64,000 nt of DNA from positions 1 to 64,000 of the forward strand of contig NZ_LYXZ01000056.1 in NCBI RefSeq assembly GCF_001676615.1, read 5' to 3'. Shown here in pieces: positions 15,908 to 25,561 of the stretch (positions are counted from its first letter, which is position 1; every line of letters starts with the position of its first letter). The position numbers were made by a program, and so were the translations under genes. Under the pieces are notes generated by a model that saw nothing but the letters and a program-made list of their open reading frames with translations, made no database searches and was not told the DNA's origin. Source of the DNA: Labrys sp. WJW. GTDB taxonomy: Bacteria > Pseudomonadota > Alphaproteobacteria > Rhizobiales > Labraceae.

Positions 15908-17265
15908 CACGGCCTGCTCGGATCGAAATGCTTGGTCATCTTGTGGCCGTAGCCGCCATAGTCCTTCTGCAGCGCCTCGGAGCCGGCCGCATAGGCGGAC
16001 ACACGCTGCGGGAAGCGGCTCTCGAACATGAAGGCCAAAGTGTTTTCCAGCCGGTGGGGCTTGAGCTCGACATGGCTGGCCTTCTCGAAGGCGTCGAGAT
16101 CGGGCCCGTGCGGCAGCATCATATTATGCAGCGAGGCCCCACCGGGCACGAAGCCGCCGCCGGTCTTGGCGTCGTACTGGCCGTAGATCAGGCCCATGAA
16201 TTCGCTCATCACGTTCATGTGGTACCAGGGCGGGCGGAAGGTGTTTTCGGCCACCAGCCAGCGATCCGGGAAGATCACGAAATCGATATTGGCGGTGCCG
16301 GGCGTTTCCGATGGCGAGGTCAACACGGTGAAGATCGACGGATCGGCGTGGTCGTAGAGCACCGGCCCGACCGGCGAATAGCGCCTGAGATCATATTTGT
16401 AGGGTGCATAATTGCCATGCCAGGCCACCACGTCGAGAGGCGACTGGTTGATCGCGGCGGACCAGAGGGTGCCGCCCCATTTGACATGGAGGCGCGAGGG
16501 CACTTCCCGATCCTCATAGGCGGCGACCGGGGTGAGGAAGTCGCGCGGATTGGCCAGGCAATTGGCGCCGATCGGACCGCGCTCGGGCAGTGTGAGGGCG
16601 CCGCCGTAATTCTCGCACAGATAGCCGCGGGCCGGGCCGTCCTTGAGCTCGACGCGGATCTTGACGCCACGAGGGATGACGGCGATCTCGCCCGGCTCGA
16701 TGTCGATGATGCCGAATTCGGTCCACAGGCGCAGAGATCCTTGCTGCGGCACGAAGAGCAATTCGCCATCGGCATTGTAGAAATATTCGTCCACCATCGA
16801 GCGGGTGATCAGGTAGACATGCGCGCCCATGCCGGCATGGGTGGCGGCGTCGCCGGCCGTGGTCAGGGTGCGCACGCCTTCGAGGAAGGAAACCGGCTCG
16901 GCTGGAATCGGGAGCGGATCCCAGCGCAGCGGCGCGATCGGGACCTCGACCTCGGGGGCAGGCGCCGTGCGCCAGAGCCCGATATCGGCCTTGGCGAACT
17001 CTCCCCAATGGCTCACCGTCGGGCGGATGCGGTAGAGCCAGGAGCGCTCATTGGTGGTGCGCGGCGCCGTGAAAGGCGAGCCGCTCAATTGTTCGGCATA
17101 AAGGCCATAGGCGCAGCGCTGCGGGGAATTGCGGCCCAGGGGCAGGGCGCCGGGCAGGGCCTCGGTCTCGAAACCATTGCCGAAGCCCGACATGTAGCCG
17201 GCCTGGATGGCACTGACGACCTCGCCGCCTCGATCGGAACCCGGTTTGGGAGACTGGAGATTCAT
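15907..17265 (-). CDS. hmgA: Homogentisate 1,2-dioxygenase
   Basis: Fe(II) ring-cleaving dioxygenase converting homogentisate to maleylacetoacetate. The 452-residue length is usual for the family. Iron ligands are visible in the C-terminal half: [18 protein letters not shown] (His and Glu) and [14 protein letters not shown] (His). The N-terminus [17 protein letters not shown] is chosen because AGGAGG precedes the ATG at 17265; 47 further in-frame upstream codons overlap the promoter. A palindromic box at 17302-17324 just upstream matches two boxes before the MarR gene, suggesting local control by that regulator. Confidence 0.96.
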   Translation of the reverse strand: MNLQSPKPGSDRGGEVVSAIQAGYMSGFGNGFETEALPGALPLGRNSPQRCAYGLYAEQLSGSPFTAPRTTNERSWLYRIRPTVSHWGEFAKADIGLWRTAPAPEVEVPIAPLRWDPLPIPAEPVSFLEGVRTLTTAGDAATHAGMGAHVYLITRSMVDEYFYNADGELLFVPQQGSLRLWTEFGIIDIEPGEIAVIPRGVKIRVELKDGPARGYLCENYGGALTLPERGPIGANCLANPRDFLTPVAAYEDREVPSRLHVKWGGTLWSAAINQSPLDVVAWHGNYAPYKYDLRRYSPVGPVLYDHADPSIFTVLTSPSETPGTANIDFVIFPDRWLVAENTFRPPWYHMNVMSEFMGLIYGQYDAKTGGGFVPGGASLHNMMLPHGPDLDAFEKASHVELKPHRLENTLAFMFESRFPQRVSAYAAGSEALQKDYGGYGHKMTKHFDPSRP

Positions 17266-17301
17266 GATCGCCTCCTGAATTCGACGAATGCTGATATAAT
17301 C

Positions 17302-17324
17302 GTTGCGTTTGTAACCATCAAAGC
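17302..17324. promoter_or_regulatory. MarR operator candidate upstream of hmgA
   Basis: GTTGCGTTTGTAAC (17302-17315) matches GTTGCAATTGTAAC at 18731-18744 in 12 of 14 bases. The overlapping TTGTAACCATCAAAGC (17309-17324) matches ATGTAACTATCAAAAC at 18753-18768 in 13 of 16. It sits 37-59 bp upstream of hmgA and overlaps the stop codon of the MFS gene. Confidence 0.65.
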
Positions 17325-18664
17325 TGTGGCCGCTGTCGCGGATCGCCTCGCCCGACGATACCGGCGATTGGATCGCCGGAGACGTCCCCATCCACGGCTC
17401 TACCACGGGTCTCCGGCGTCAATATGAGCACGAGCAAGGCCGGCACCACCATCAGCGCAGCGTAGATGGCGACCGACATCGGTGTGCCCGTGCGCTCGAT
17501 CAGGAGAGCACCGATCAGCGGGGCGACCGAGCCGCCGAGCACGGAAGCGGCCTGGTAGGACGCGGAAAGAGCCGTGTAGCGCACGCGCGTCGGGAACATC
17601 TCGGTGACATAGGGCGCAAGACCACCGAGCAGGAAACCATGGGCGCACAAGGCAAAGACCGCGCGCAGATAAAGAGCTGACGGCGAGCCACCCTGCGCCA
17701 GGGTGAACAGGGCGAAGGCGGCGATCGTGGCCCCGATGAAGCCTGCGATCATCACGGGTCGGCGCCCTATGCGGTCGCCGAGCCAGCCCGAGCCGAGGAT
17801 GACCGGGAGCGAGGCCAGCGAGGCGACGAGCACGACATCGATGGCCTGGGCACGGTTGAGTCCGAGCCTGGTTGTCGCGAGCAACAGGACGAAGGTCGAG
17901 AACAGATAAAGCAGGGTGTTCTCGGCCGCCTTGACGAAGAAGACCTTGGCCATCGAAATCCTCTGCGTGGCGAAGGCTTCGGCCAGCGGCGCATGGGCGA
18001 TTTCGGTTTCCGCCTTGATCTCGAGGAAGGCCGGCGATTCATCCACCTGCCGACGGGCCCAGAAACCGAGAGCAATCAGCACGATCGACAGCAGGAAGGG
18101 GATGCGCCAACCCCAGGCCAGGAAAGCTTCCTCGCCAAGCCAGAGCTGCACGAGACCGAGGATACCAAGGGCGAGGACGTTGGCGGCCGGGCCGCTCGCC
18201 ATTGGAAAGCTGGTCCAGAAGCCACGATTTCGGGCCGGCATGGATTCGGCCACGATGGTTAGGGCGCCGGTTGCCTCGCCGCCGACGGCGACGCCCTGGA
18301 AGATACGGATGAGCAGAAGCAGGAGCGGGGCTGCGATGCCGATGGTGTCGTAGGTCGGCAGGAGGCCGATGGCGACGGTGGCCACCCCCATCATCAGCAG
18401 GCTGACGATCAGCGTGTTCTTGCGGCCGAGCCGGTCGCCGATCACGCCGAAGACGATGCCGCCGAAGGGGCGGGCCAGGAAGCCGGCGGCGAAGGTGCCG
18501 AGGCCGAGCATGGTGCCGACGAAGGGATCGTCGGCGGGAAAGAACACCTTGTTGAAGACGAGCACGGTGCTCGCGGCGAAGATGAAGAAATCATACCATT
18601 CCAGGGTCGAGCCCAATGTGGCGGCAAGCATCACCTTCAGGCGGGACGCCATCGAAGTCATCAT
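17318..18664 (-). CDS. MFS transporter, metabolite:H+ symporter (MHS) type
   Basis: A 448-residue protein with about 12 membrane segments. The MHS signatures are [15 protein letters not shown] near the N-terminus, [23 protein letters not shown]-type loop 2-3, and [29 protein letters not shown] is the repeat loop 8-9. Homologues carry organic acids or osmolytes. First gene of the probable MFS-hmgA-fahA-maiA transcript and divergent from the MarR gene, it is likely to import an aromatic acid such as homogentisate or hydroxyphenylpyruvate (inferred). Tandem ATGs at 18664 and 18661 follow GGGAGGAAG; the second has the better spacing. Confidence 0.88.
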   Translation of the reverse strand: MMTSMASRLKVMLAATLGSTLEWYDFFIFAASTVLVFNKVFFPADDPFVGTMLGLGTFAAGFLARPFGGIVFGVIGDRLGRKNTLIVSLLMMGVATVAIGLLPTYDTIGIAAPLLLLLIRIFQGVAVGGEATGALTIVAESMPARNRGFWTSFPMASGPAANVLALGILGLVQLWLGEEAFLAWGWRIPFLLSIVLIALGFWARRQVDESPAFLEIKAETEIAHAPLAEAFATQRISMAKVFFVKAAENTLLYLFSTFVLLLATTRLGLNRAQAIDVVLVASLASLPVILGSGWLGDRIGRRPVMIAGFIGATIAAFALFTLAQGGSPSALYLRAVFALCAHGFLLGGLAPYVTEMFPTRVRYTALSASYQAASVLGGSVAPLIGALLIERTGTPMSVAIYAALMVVPALLVLILTPETRGRAVDGDVSGDPIAGIVGRGDPRQRPQL

Positions 18665-18730
18665 CTTCCTCCCGATCGTGGATCGTTGGTTATGCGACCT
18701 GCCTGGAACTGGCGGCCGTTCGTTTATGAA

Positions 18731-18768
18731 GTTGCAATTGTAACTGTCGATAATGTAACTATCAAAAC
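18731..18768. promoter_or_regulatory. Paired MarR operator candidates between MFS and marR
   Basis: GTTGCAATTGTAAC (18731-18744) is a near-perfect dyad (GTTnCAATTGnAAC). A second site, GATAATGTAACTATC (18749-18763), follows and the last base of its extended match touches the marR ATG at 18769. Both are related to the hmgA box at 17302-17324. Binding here would block marR and affect the divergent MFS gene. Confidence 0.65.
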
Positions 18769-19203
18769 ATGGCCAAGCTCACGCTCGAGAACTTCCTTCC
18801 CTATCGGCTCAACCGCATCGGTGCCGTGGTGTCGCGCGATTTCCGCACCGTCTATGGTCCGGAACACGACCTGACCGTACCCGAATGGCGGGTACTCGCC
18901 ACCTTGGGCGAATTCGACGAAATGGGCGCCAAGGCGATCGGCGCCCATTCCTCCATGCACAAGACCAAGGTCAGCCGAGCCGTACGGGCGCTGGAGGAGC
19001 GCCGCTGGCTGAAGCGCCGCGAGAGCGCGCAGGACCGCCGCGAGGAAATCCTCGGCCTCACGCCGCTGGGACGGCGTGTCTATGCCGAGATCGTGCCGCG
19101 GGCCCTGGCCTTCGAGGCGGCCTTGCTGGCAGCCCTCGGCCCGGAGGCCGAGGCGCTCTTGCGGGGCCTCGACAAGCTCGAGGCGAGCATGGATCTGCGC
19201 TGA
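18769..19203 (+). CDS. MarR family regulator of the homogentisate cluster
   Basis: A 144-residue winged-HTH protein. The DNA-binding core is residues about 45-105 (LTVPEWRVLATLGEFDEMGAK, then SMHKTKVSRAVRALEERRWL and the wing RRESAQDRREEILGLTPLG). No SD is visible; the operator runs up to the ATG, so the mRNA may be leaderless. Shared boxes upstream of itself/MFS and of hmgA support a local repressor whose ligand would be an aromatic intermediate. It is a MarR protein, unlike the IclR-type HmgR of Pseudomonas. Confidence 0.9.
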   Translation: MAKLTLENFLPYRLNRIGAVVSRDFRTVYGPEHDLTVPEWRVLATLGEFDEMGAKAIGAHSSMHKTKVSRAVRALEERRWLKRRESAQDRREEILGLTPLGRRVYAEIVPRALAFEAALLAALGPEAEALLRGLDKLEASMDLR

Positions 19204-19231
19204 GCGCATTTGAATGAGGCTGGCGGAGGCG

Positions 19232-22200
19232 TCAGGCCGCCCGGACCTCGGTTGTCTGGGCCGCCTTCGGTGTGTTCGCCTCCTGGTGCAGACCGGCGGG
19301 TAGGTGCCATCCCTTGATGATGCCGTAGATGGCGGGAATGACCACCAGGGTCAGCAGGGTCGAGGACACCATGCCGCCGATCATGGGAACCGCGATGCGC
19401 TGCATCACCTCCGATCCGGCCCCTGTGCTCCACAGGATGGGGATGAGCCCGGCCATGATGGCGATGACCGTCATCATCTTGGGGCGGACCCGTTCCACGG
19501 CGCCCAGCATGACCGCCTCGCGAAGGTCGACCCTGGTAAAGGGCTGATCCCCGCTGGATCGCGCCGCCTTCACCTCGGTCAAGGCCTGCTGCAGGTAGAT
19601 CAGCATGACGACGCCGGTTTCCGCCGCGACGCCGGCCAGCGCGATGAAACCGACGGCGACGGCAACGGACAGGTTGAAGCCGAGCCACCACATCAGCCAG
19701 ATGCCGCCGACCAGGGCGAAAGGCAGCGACAGCATGACGATCAGCGTTTCCGTCAGGCTGCGGAAGTTGAGATAGAGCAGCAGGAAGATGATCAGCAGCG
19801 TGACGGGCACGACGATCTTCATCCTGGCTTCTGCCCGCTGGAGATATTCGTATTGGCCGCTCCAGCCGATCGAAGTGCCCGGCGGCAGCACGACCTTCGC
19901 GGTCACGGCCTTTTGCGCCTCAGCAACATAGCCGCCGAGGTCCCGGCCTGCGATGTCGACATAGATATAGGTTGCGAGCTGGCCGTTCTCCGTGCGGATG
20001 GAGGTGGCACCGCGTGTCAGTTCGACCTTCGCCACCTCGCCCAGCGGTATCGTGCCGCCACCCGGCAGGGGAACCTGCACGTCTGCGGCGATGGCCTGGC
20101 GGCTGGAACGCAGATCGCGCGGGTAGCGGATGTTCACGCCATAGCGCTCCCGGCCCTCGATCGTCGTGGTCACAGTCTCGCCGCCGAGTGCGGTGGCGAT
20201 GACGTCCTGAACATCGCCGATGGCGAGCCCGTAGCGGCCGAGCGCATCCCTGTCCGGCACGATGTCGAGATAGTAGCCGCCGATGACCCGCTCGGCATAG
20301 GCGCTGGAGGTGCCCGGTACCGTCTTGAGGACCTTCTCGATCTGGCGGGCGACCTTTTCCATCTCGGCGAGGTCCGTGCCGAACACCTTGACGCCGACCG
20401 GTGTTCGAATACCGGTCGAGAGCATGTCGATGCGGGCACGGATCGGCATGGTCCAGGCATTCGACACGCCCGGAAATTGCAGTGCCTTGTCCATCTCCGT
20501 CTTGAGGCTGTCGAGGGTGACTCCCGGCCGCCATTGTTCCCTGGGCTTGAGGTTGATGATGGTCTCGAACATTTCGGTGGGCGCGGGATCGGTTGCCGTC
20601 ATGGCGCGACCCGCCTTGCCATAGACCGAGGCGACCTCGGGAAACGACTTGATGATGCGGTCCTGCATCTGCAGCAATTCACCGGCCTTGGTGATCGAGA
20701 TGCCGGGCAGGGTTGTCGGCATATACATCAGCGTGCCCTCGTCCAGCGTCGGCATGAATTCCGAACCGAGCTGGCGCGCCGGCCAGACCGTGACGGCAAG
20801 CGCCGCCAGGGCAAGGATGATGGTGAGGGTCTTGGCTTTCAGGACCCCGCGAATGATGGGCCGGTAGAGCCAGATCAACAGCCGGTTGATCGGGTTCTTG
20901 TGCTCGGGAATGATCCTGCCGCGCACGAACACCACCATCAGGGCCGGCACCAGGGTGACCGACAACAGGGCGGCGGCCGCCATCGCGAAGGTCTTGGTGA
21001 AGGCGAGCGGCCCGAACAGCCGCCCTTCCTGCGATTCAAGCGTGAAGATCGGCAGGAAGGATACGGTGATGATGAGCAGGCTGAAGAACAGGGCCGGACC
21101 GACCTCGCTGGCGGCATCGATCAGGATCTGAATGCGTGACTGGCCGGGCGCGGCGCGTTCGAGATGCTTGTGGGCATTCTCGATCATCACGATGGCGGCG
21201 TCGATCATCGCGCCGACGGCGATGGCGATACCGCCCAGACTCATGATGTTGGAGCCGAGCCCGATCAGTTTCATGGCGGCGAAGGCCATGAGAATGCCGA
21301 CGGGCAGCATCAGGATGGCGACGAGCGCGCTGCGCAGATGAAGAAGAAACACGATGCAGACGAGGGCGACGATCACGCTCTCCTCGAACAGCGTGCCCTT
21401 GAGGGTCTCGATCGCCGCCTCGATCAGGTGGGAGCGATCATAGACCGGTACGATTTCGGTTCCCTTGGGCAGGCTTGCCGCGATATCGGCCAGGCGCTGC
21501 TTGACATTGTCGATGACCGTGAGCGCGTTGGCGCCGAAGCGTTGCAAGACGATGCCACCAGCCACCTCGCCTTCGCCATTGAGCTCGGTGATGCCGCGGC
21601 GCTCGTCCGGCCCGATCTCGACACGAGCGACGTCCTTCAGGCGTAACGGCACGCCCTGCACGGTCTTGAGCACGATATTTTCGAGATCGGCCGGCGATCT
21701 GACATAGCCGCGACCGCGCACCATGAACTCGAATTCGGAGAGTTCCAGCGTGCGCCCACCCACGTCGCGATTGCTGGCTCTGACCGCATCGCGCACCGTC
21801 GACAAGGAGATGCCCTGGGCTCGCAGCCGCAGCGGGTCCACCACGATGCTGTATTGCTTGACGAAGCCGCCGACGCTGGCGACCTCGGCCACGCCCTCCG
21901 CCTTGGAGCCGGCGTAGCGCAGCTTCCAATCCTGCAGCGAGCGCAGCTCGGCGAGCGACATCTCCTTGGCGACGACGGCATATTGGTAAACCCAGCCGAC
22001 TCCGGTCGCATCGGGGCCGAGGCTCGGAGTGACGCCGGCCGGCAGGCGCTGGGCGGCGGCGTTGAGATATTCGAGCACACGGCTGCGAGCCCAGTAGGGG
22101 TCCGTGCCGTCCTCGAAGATCACATAGACGAAAGAGACGCCGAAGAAGGAAAAGCCGCGCACCACCTTGGATTTCGGCACCGTCAGCATCGCGGTGGTGA

Positions 22201-22405
22201 GGGGATAGGTGACCTGGTCTTCGACGACCTGCGGGGCCTGGCCGGCATAGTCGGTATAGACGATGACCTGGACGTCCGAGAGGTCGGGAATGGCATCGAG
22301 CGGGAGCGTCTTCAAGGCATAGAGGCCGGCTGCCACCGCAAAGACGGTGCCGACGAAGATCAGCACGAGGTTGCGTGCCGACCAGGCGATGAGCCGGGCG
22401 ATCAT
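19232..22405 (-). CDS. cusA: CusA/CzcA-type heavy-metal RND efflux pump
   Basis: A 1057-residue inner-membrane proton-driven transporter of the HME-RND family. It starts MIARLIAWSARNLVLIFVGT, then PLDAIPDLSDVQVIVYTDY and the large periplasmic loops between TM1-2 and TM7-8. SLGGIAIAVGAMIDAAIVMIENAHKHLE is the TM4 proton-relay region, and the periplasmic RARIDMLSTGIRTPVGVKV carries the Met that in CusA takes part in Cu(I)/Ag(I) binding. It overlaps the adaptor gene by 4 bp (ATGA). No outer-membrane factor gene is present in the window. Copper/silver is favoured over Co/Zn/Cd by the adaptor's HMBD and the Met-rich partner protein. Confidence 0.92.
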   Translation of the reverse strand: MIARLIAWSARNLVLIFVGTVFAVAAGLYALKTLPLDAIPDLSDVQVIVYTDYAGQAPQVVEDQVTYPLTTAMLTVPKSKVVRGFSFFGVSFVYVIFEDGTDPYWARSRVLEYLNAAAQRLPAGVTPSLGPDATGVGWVYQYAVVAKEMSLAELRSLQDWKLRYAGSKAEGVAEVASVGGFVKQYSIVVDPLRLRAQGISLSTVRDAVRASNRDVGGRTLELSEFEFMVRGRGYVRSPADLENIVLKTVQGVPLRLKDVARVEIGPDERRGITELNGEGEVAGGIVLQRFGANALTVIDNVKQRLADIAASLPKGTEIVPVYDRSHLIEAAIETLKGTLFEESVIVALVCIVFLLHLRSALVAILMLPVGILMAFAAMKLIGLGSNIMSLGGIAIAVGAMIDAAIVMIENAHKHLERAAPGQSRIQILIDAASEVGPALFFSLLIITVSFLPIFTLESQEGRLFGPLAFTKTFAMAAAALLSVTLVPALMVVFVRGRIIPEHKNPINRLLIWLYRPIIRGVLKAKTLTIILALAALAVTVWPARQLGSEFMPTLDEGTLMYMPTTLPGISITKAGELLQMQDRIIKSFPEVASVYGKAGRAMTATDPAPTEMFETIINLKPREQWRPGVTLDSLKTEMDKALQFPGVSNAWTMPIRARIDMLSTGIRTPVGVKVFGTDLAEMEKVARQIEKVLKTVPGTSSAYAERVIGGYYLDIVPDRDALGRYGLAIGDVQDVIATALGGETVTTTIEGRERYGVNIRYPRDLRSSRQAIAADVQVPLPGGGTIPLGEVAKVELTRGATSIRTENGQLATYIYVDIAGRDLGGYVAEAQKAVTAKVVLPPGTSIGWSGQYEYLQRAEARMKIVVPVTLLIIFLLLYLNFRSLTETLIVMLSLPFALVGGIWLMWWLGFNLSVAVAVGFIALAGVAAETGVVMLIYLQQALTEVKAARSSGDQPFTRVDLREAVMLGAVERVRPKMMTVIAIMAGLIPILWSTGAGSEVMQRIAVPMIGGMVSSTLLTLVVIPAIYGIIKGWHLPAGLHQEANTPKAAQTTEVRAA

Positions 22406-23826
22406 GGCGTTACCTCCGGGCTGGTCATGCCGCTCAGCGCGGCCTTGAGGTTGCTTTCGGCATCGATGAGGAAATTGGCTGTAACCACCACCCGCTCGCC
22501 TTCCGTGATCCCGTTGCGGATCTCGGTGAAGCCGCCGCCTCGGTCGCCGGTCTCGACGGTTCGGGGCTCGAAGCGTCCGCCTCCCTTGGCGAGAATGACG
22601 AGCTGGCGGGTACCGGTGTCGATCACGGCGCTGTCGGGAACCGCCACCACCTCATTGGCATCGCCGGCCGCGATCTCGACATCGGCATACATGTCCGGCC
22701 GCAGCAGGCCGTCGGGATTGGCCAATTCGATCCTGACCCGGATGGTGCGGGTCTCCCTGGCCACCTCGGGGTAGAGCAGGGAGACGCGCCCCTCGAAGCT
22801 TCGGCCCGGCAGGCTGCGCATGCGGATCGTCGCCAAGGCGCCCGGCTGGATGCCACCGAGTTCATATTCGGGCACGTCGGCGAGCACCCAGACGGTCGAG
22901 ATGTCGGCGAGGCGGAAAAGGATGTCGCCGGCTGCCGCCTTCATGCCTTCACTGGCGCTGCGCTGCAGCACGATGCCGTCGCGGGGAGAGCGCCACGTCA
23001 TAGACAGCGGCACCTTCCGGCTGTGTTCGAGCTCGGCGATGGCCTCGGCAGGGACACCGAGATTCTCCAGTCTCTGGCGCCCACCGCCGGTGAGGCCTCC
23101 CCGTCCGCCGCTGCCAAGGTCGGTCAGGAATTGCGCGCTGGCGGCGGTGATCTCGGGCGAATAGAGCTGGAAGAGCGCCTGGCCCTTCACGATCCGCTCG
23201 CCGGTTGTCACGGTGGCGACCTGGTTGATGAAGCCATCGGCGCGGGTCGTCACCACGCTGATGCGGCGTTCATCGAGCTGCACGCTGCCAGGGATCCTCA
23301 ACGGACGAACGAGCGAGCGCCTGGCGGCGATCTCGGTGCGGACGCCGGTCTGCTGCAGCTTGCCCAAGGCGACCTTGACCGTTCCCGTATCCTCGCCTTC
23401 GTCGGCATGGACGGGGATGTAATCCATCCCCATCGAATCCTTCTTCGGCACCGGCGAGGTATCCGGCAGGCCCATGGGGTTGCGGTAATAGAGGATCTGC
23501 CTAGACGGTGCGGGTGCCGTGGCGGCCTCGGCCGAGGGCTCGTCGAAACCCACATCCTCACTGGCGTGGACGGCGAGGAAATCACGGCCGTCAGCGGTTT
23601 TGACGGGGATGGCCGAATAGGCCGGCAAGCCATCGGGGGAGCGATAATAGATCACCGGTCCGGAAGGCGCCGGCCTGGCGCTCGCCGGAAGCAAAGCTTC
23701 GTCGAGCCGGGGCAGGATCTGCCGAAGCATGGGATGAGCGAGGCCCTGCTGCCCGGCCCAATAGCCTCCTGCTCCCGCCGCGAGGATCGCGGCGAGGAAG
23801 AGGATGGTTGTGCGGGACCGCGTCAT
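22402..23826 (-). CDS. cusB: CusB-type periplasmic adaptor with two heavy-metal-binding domains
   Basis: A 474-residue membrane-fusion protein. An N-terminal signal anchor (residues 5-27) is followed by two HMBD-like units. The first (residues about 58-88, VIYYRSPDGLPAYSAIPV) has lost the metal Met residues. The second (about 111-140, YYRNPMGLPDTSPVPKKDSMGMDYIP) keeps NPMG and MGMD. Lipoyl, alpha-hairpin and beta-barrel segments follow (GTVKVALGKLQQTGVRTEIA, TRADGFINQVATVTTGERIVKGQALFQLYSPEI in pieces, VWVLADVPEYELGGIQPG). Start ATG at 23826 overlaps the FixH-like gene stop by 4 bp. It bridges the pump to an outer-membrane channel and is expected to hand over Cu/Ag. Confidence 0.9.
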   Translation of the reverse strand: MTRSRTTILFLAAILAAGAGGYWAGQQGLAHPMLRQILPRLDEALLPASARPAPSGPVIYYRSPDGLPAYSAIPVKTADGRDFLAVHASEDVGFDEPSAEAATAPAPSRQILYYRNPMGLPDTSPVPKKDSMGMDYIPVHADEGEDTGTVKVALGKLQQTGVRTEIAARRSLVRPLRIPGSVQLDERRISVVTTRADGFINQVATVTTGERIVKGQALFQLYSPEITAASAQFLTDLGSGGRGGLTGGGRQRLENLGVPAEAIAELEHSRKVPLSMTWRSPRDGIVLQRSASEGMKAAAGDILFRLADISTVWVLADVPEYELGGIQPGALATIRMRSLPGRSFEGRVSLLYPEVARETRTIRVRIELANPDGLLRPDMYADVEIAAGDANEVVAVPDSAVIDTGTRQLVILAKGGGRFEPRTVETGDRGGGFTEIRNGITEGERVVVTANFLIDAESNLKAALSGMTSPEVTP

Positions 23827-24227
23827 GGCACGGCCCTGAAGATGAGCCTGGTCTGGAGCGTGCCGGTCTCGCCTTGCAGCTTGGCGGCGAGCGACAGGCG
23901 CCAGCCGCCTTCCATGCCCAGCCTGGCCTTGAAGAGGTAGATGCCGGCCTCGGCGGAAGCGACGGGCTCGATCGGCGCCTTCATGGTTTCCATGCCATCC
24001 GGCGCCATGTCGAGGCGAGAGGCGAAGATGACCGCGCCGGGGACTGGCTTGCCGGAACGTTTGTCGACGAGGCGGACGGCGATTTCGGCGCTCTCGTTCT
24101 GCCTGATCTCCGGTTGGAGGAGCTGGAATTCGTAATCCTCGATACCGGCCCAGGCCGGCATCGCGCCTGTCCAGGCGAATCCAATGACTGCCGCGACGAC
24201 GGCGCGGCTGATGGTGGAAGATGTCAT
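23823..24227 (-). CDS. FixH/YtkA-like periplasmic protein
   Basis: A 134-residue protein with a signal peptide (residues 1-27, ending AMPAWA) and an immunoglobulin-like FixH/YtkA domain (FQLLQPEIRQNESAEIAVRLVDKRSGKPVPGAVIFASRLDM, GIYLFKARLGMEGGWRLSLAAKL). It carries the conserved Met-rich MAPDGMETMKAP loop. Genes of this type are common in copper efflux operons; a periplasmic copper-handling role is inferred. First of the three-gene FixH-cusB-cusA unit, overlapping cusB by 4 bp. Confidence 0.82.
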   Translation of the reverse strand: MTSSTISRAVVAAVIGFAWTGAMPAWAGIEDYEFQLLQPEIRQNESAEIAVRLVDKRSGKPVPGAVIFASRLDMAPDGMETMKAPIEPVASAEAGIYLFKARLGMEGGWRLSLAAKLQGETGTLQTRLIFRAVP

Positions 24228-24352
24228 GTTGTGAATATCCCAAATTCATCCATGGCCGGGCGAAGGCCGCGAGGGCGTGCCAATGGCCCGTGCTTGTGTC
24301 CCGTCTCCGAGACACGGTGCAGCGTGGCTCCCAATGGGGGCCGCAGACGAAT

Positions 24353-24709
24353 TCAGATGCGGGGAGGGCGGTCCGGCGGTGCGGTGATGAAAGGCACTTT
24401 GTCCCGATCATTGCCCAGTGGGGAGAGCGTGCTCATGGCAAGGGCAAAAGACTTCGCCATTGCGACGATCGGGGCACCTGGCGTGCATTTGGCCATGCAG
24501 ACGATCGTCACCGGGCAGGGCTTCTGGCTACCGGGTTGCGGCGAATTCTGCTCCGGGCAGCAGGACATGTCCGAGGCCATGGCCGCGTGATCCGCAGCCT
24601 TCATCGGCACGGCAGCCATCGCATTGGAGAATGGCGCCATGGGAGCTGTCAGCAAGCCTACGACCATGAGGATCGAGAGCAAGCGGGAAAGGAGAAGTCG
24701 AACGATCAC
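24353..24709 (-). CDS. Secreted Cys/Met-rich protein, CopL-like
   Basis: A 118-residue protein with a hydrophobic signal segment (residues 4-31) and a mature part with CC in SDMSCCPEQ, PCPVTIVCMAKCTPG and numerous Met and His residues. It resembles the small variable metal-binding or regulatory proteins found ahead of copper operons. It lies 125 bp upstream of the FixH-cusB-cusA unit on the same strand. The function is inferred only from composition and position. Confidence 0.65.
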   Translation of the reverse strand: MIVRLLLSRLLSILMVVGLLTAPMAPFSNAMAAVPMKAADHAAMASDMSCCPEQNSPQPGSQKPCPVTIVCMAKCTPGAPIVAMAKSFALAMSTLSPLGNDRDKVPFITAPPDRPPRI

Positions 24710-24785
24710 CGCGGGACCATGTCACGCGTCGCAGGAATTGAGAAGGCCTGCTGTGTTCACATTCTCGTCGGGTCGCGCGGGGTGT

Positions 24786-24808
24786 GGAGCGGGCGAGACG
24801 CCCGCTCC
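24786..24808 (-). terminator. Hairpin downstream of the sugar ABC ATPase gene
   Basis: Ten-bp perfect arms, GGAGCGGGCG (24786-24795) and its complement (24799-24808), with a 3-nt loop, lie 9 bp after the ATPase stop. No T-tract follows on the minus strand, so it may act as a 3' stabiliser or weak terminator. The same DNA lies upstream of nothing else on the plus strand. Confidence 0.5.
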
Positions 24809-24817
24809 GACAGACGT

Positions 24818-25561
24818 TCAACCGCCCACCATCAGCTTGACGATCTCGTCATGATTGGTCTCGGCGATCTTGCGCTCGCCCGCCAGGGTTCCGCGGCGCA
24901 GCACCACGATGCGGTCTGAGACCGCAAAGATGTCCTGCAGATTATGCGAGATGAAGATGATGCCGCGCCCCTGGGCCTTGAGGGTCTGGATCAGGGAGAC
25001 GACCTTGCGCTGCTCGGGTACGCCGAGGGCAGCTGTAGGCTCGTCCATGATCAGCACCTGCGCGTTCCAGTAGACGGCACGGCCGATGGCAACCGCCTGG
25101 CGCTGGCCGCCGGAGAAATTGCCGACGGGAGCATCGAGGCGCGTCACGTGGAAATCGAGTTGCGCCATGGTCTCCTGCGCCGCCTTGGCCATCTTCTGGC
25201 GGTCGAGCACGGGCAGGAAGCCGAAGGCCTTGGTCATCGGCTCGCGCCCCAGGAAGATGTTGGCGCCGATCGACAGATTGTCGGCCAGTGCGAGGTCCTG
25301 GTAGATCGTCTCGATGCCATGGCCGCGTGCGGCTTCGGGCGTCGCGAATTTCACGACCTCGCCCTTCAGGCGAATCTCGCCGCCATCGGCCTGGTAGACG
25401 CCCGAGATGGTCTTGATCAGTGTCGACTTGCCGGCGCCGTTGTCGCCGGCGAGAGCCACGACCTCGCCGGCATTGAGCTGGAGCGAGACGCCGTTGAGTG
25501 CGGTGACGCCGCCGAAATGCTTGGAGACGTCGCGGATGTCGAGGAGCGGCTGGGTGCTCAT
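24818..25561 (-). CDS. Sugar ABC transporter ATP-binding protein (single domain, FrcA-like)
   Basis: A 247-residue ATPase. Walker A GDNGAGKST (residues about 38-46), signature FSGGQRQAVAIGRA, Walker B VLIMDEPTAALG and the H-loop IIFISHN are intact. Only one nucleotide-binding domain is present, as in FrcA, rather than the fused double ATPases of RbsA/XylG. The start ATG at 25561 overlaps the permease stop by 4 bp. It energises the permease encoded immediately upstream. Confidence 0.92.
   Translation of the reverse strand: MSTQPLLDIRDVSKHFGGVTALNGVSLQLNAGEVVALAGDNGAGKSTLIKTISGVYQADGGEIRLKGEVVKFATPEAARGHGIETIYQDLALADNLSIGANIFLGREPMTKAFGFLPVLDRQKMAKAAQETMAQLDFHVTRLDAPVGNFSGGQRQAVAIGRAVYWNAQVLIMDEPTAALGVPEQRKVVSLIQTLKAQGRGIIFISHNLQDIFAVSDRIVVLRRGTLAGERKIAETNHDEIVKLMVGG

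Noticed and set aside
15928-17427. 499-codon antisense ORF under hmgA
   Set aside because: Antisense shadow of a confidently identified gene.
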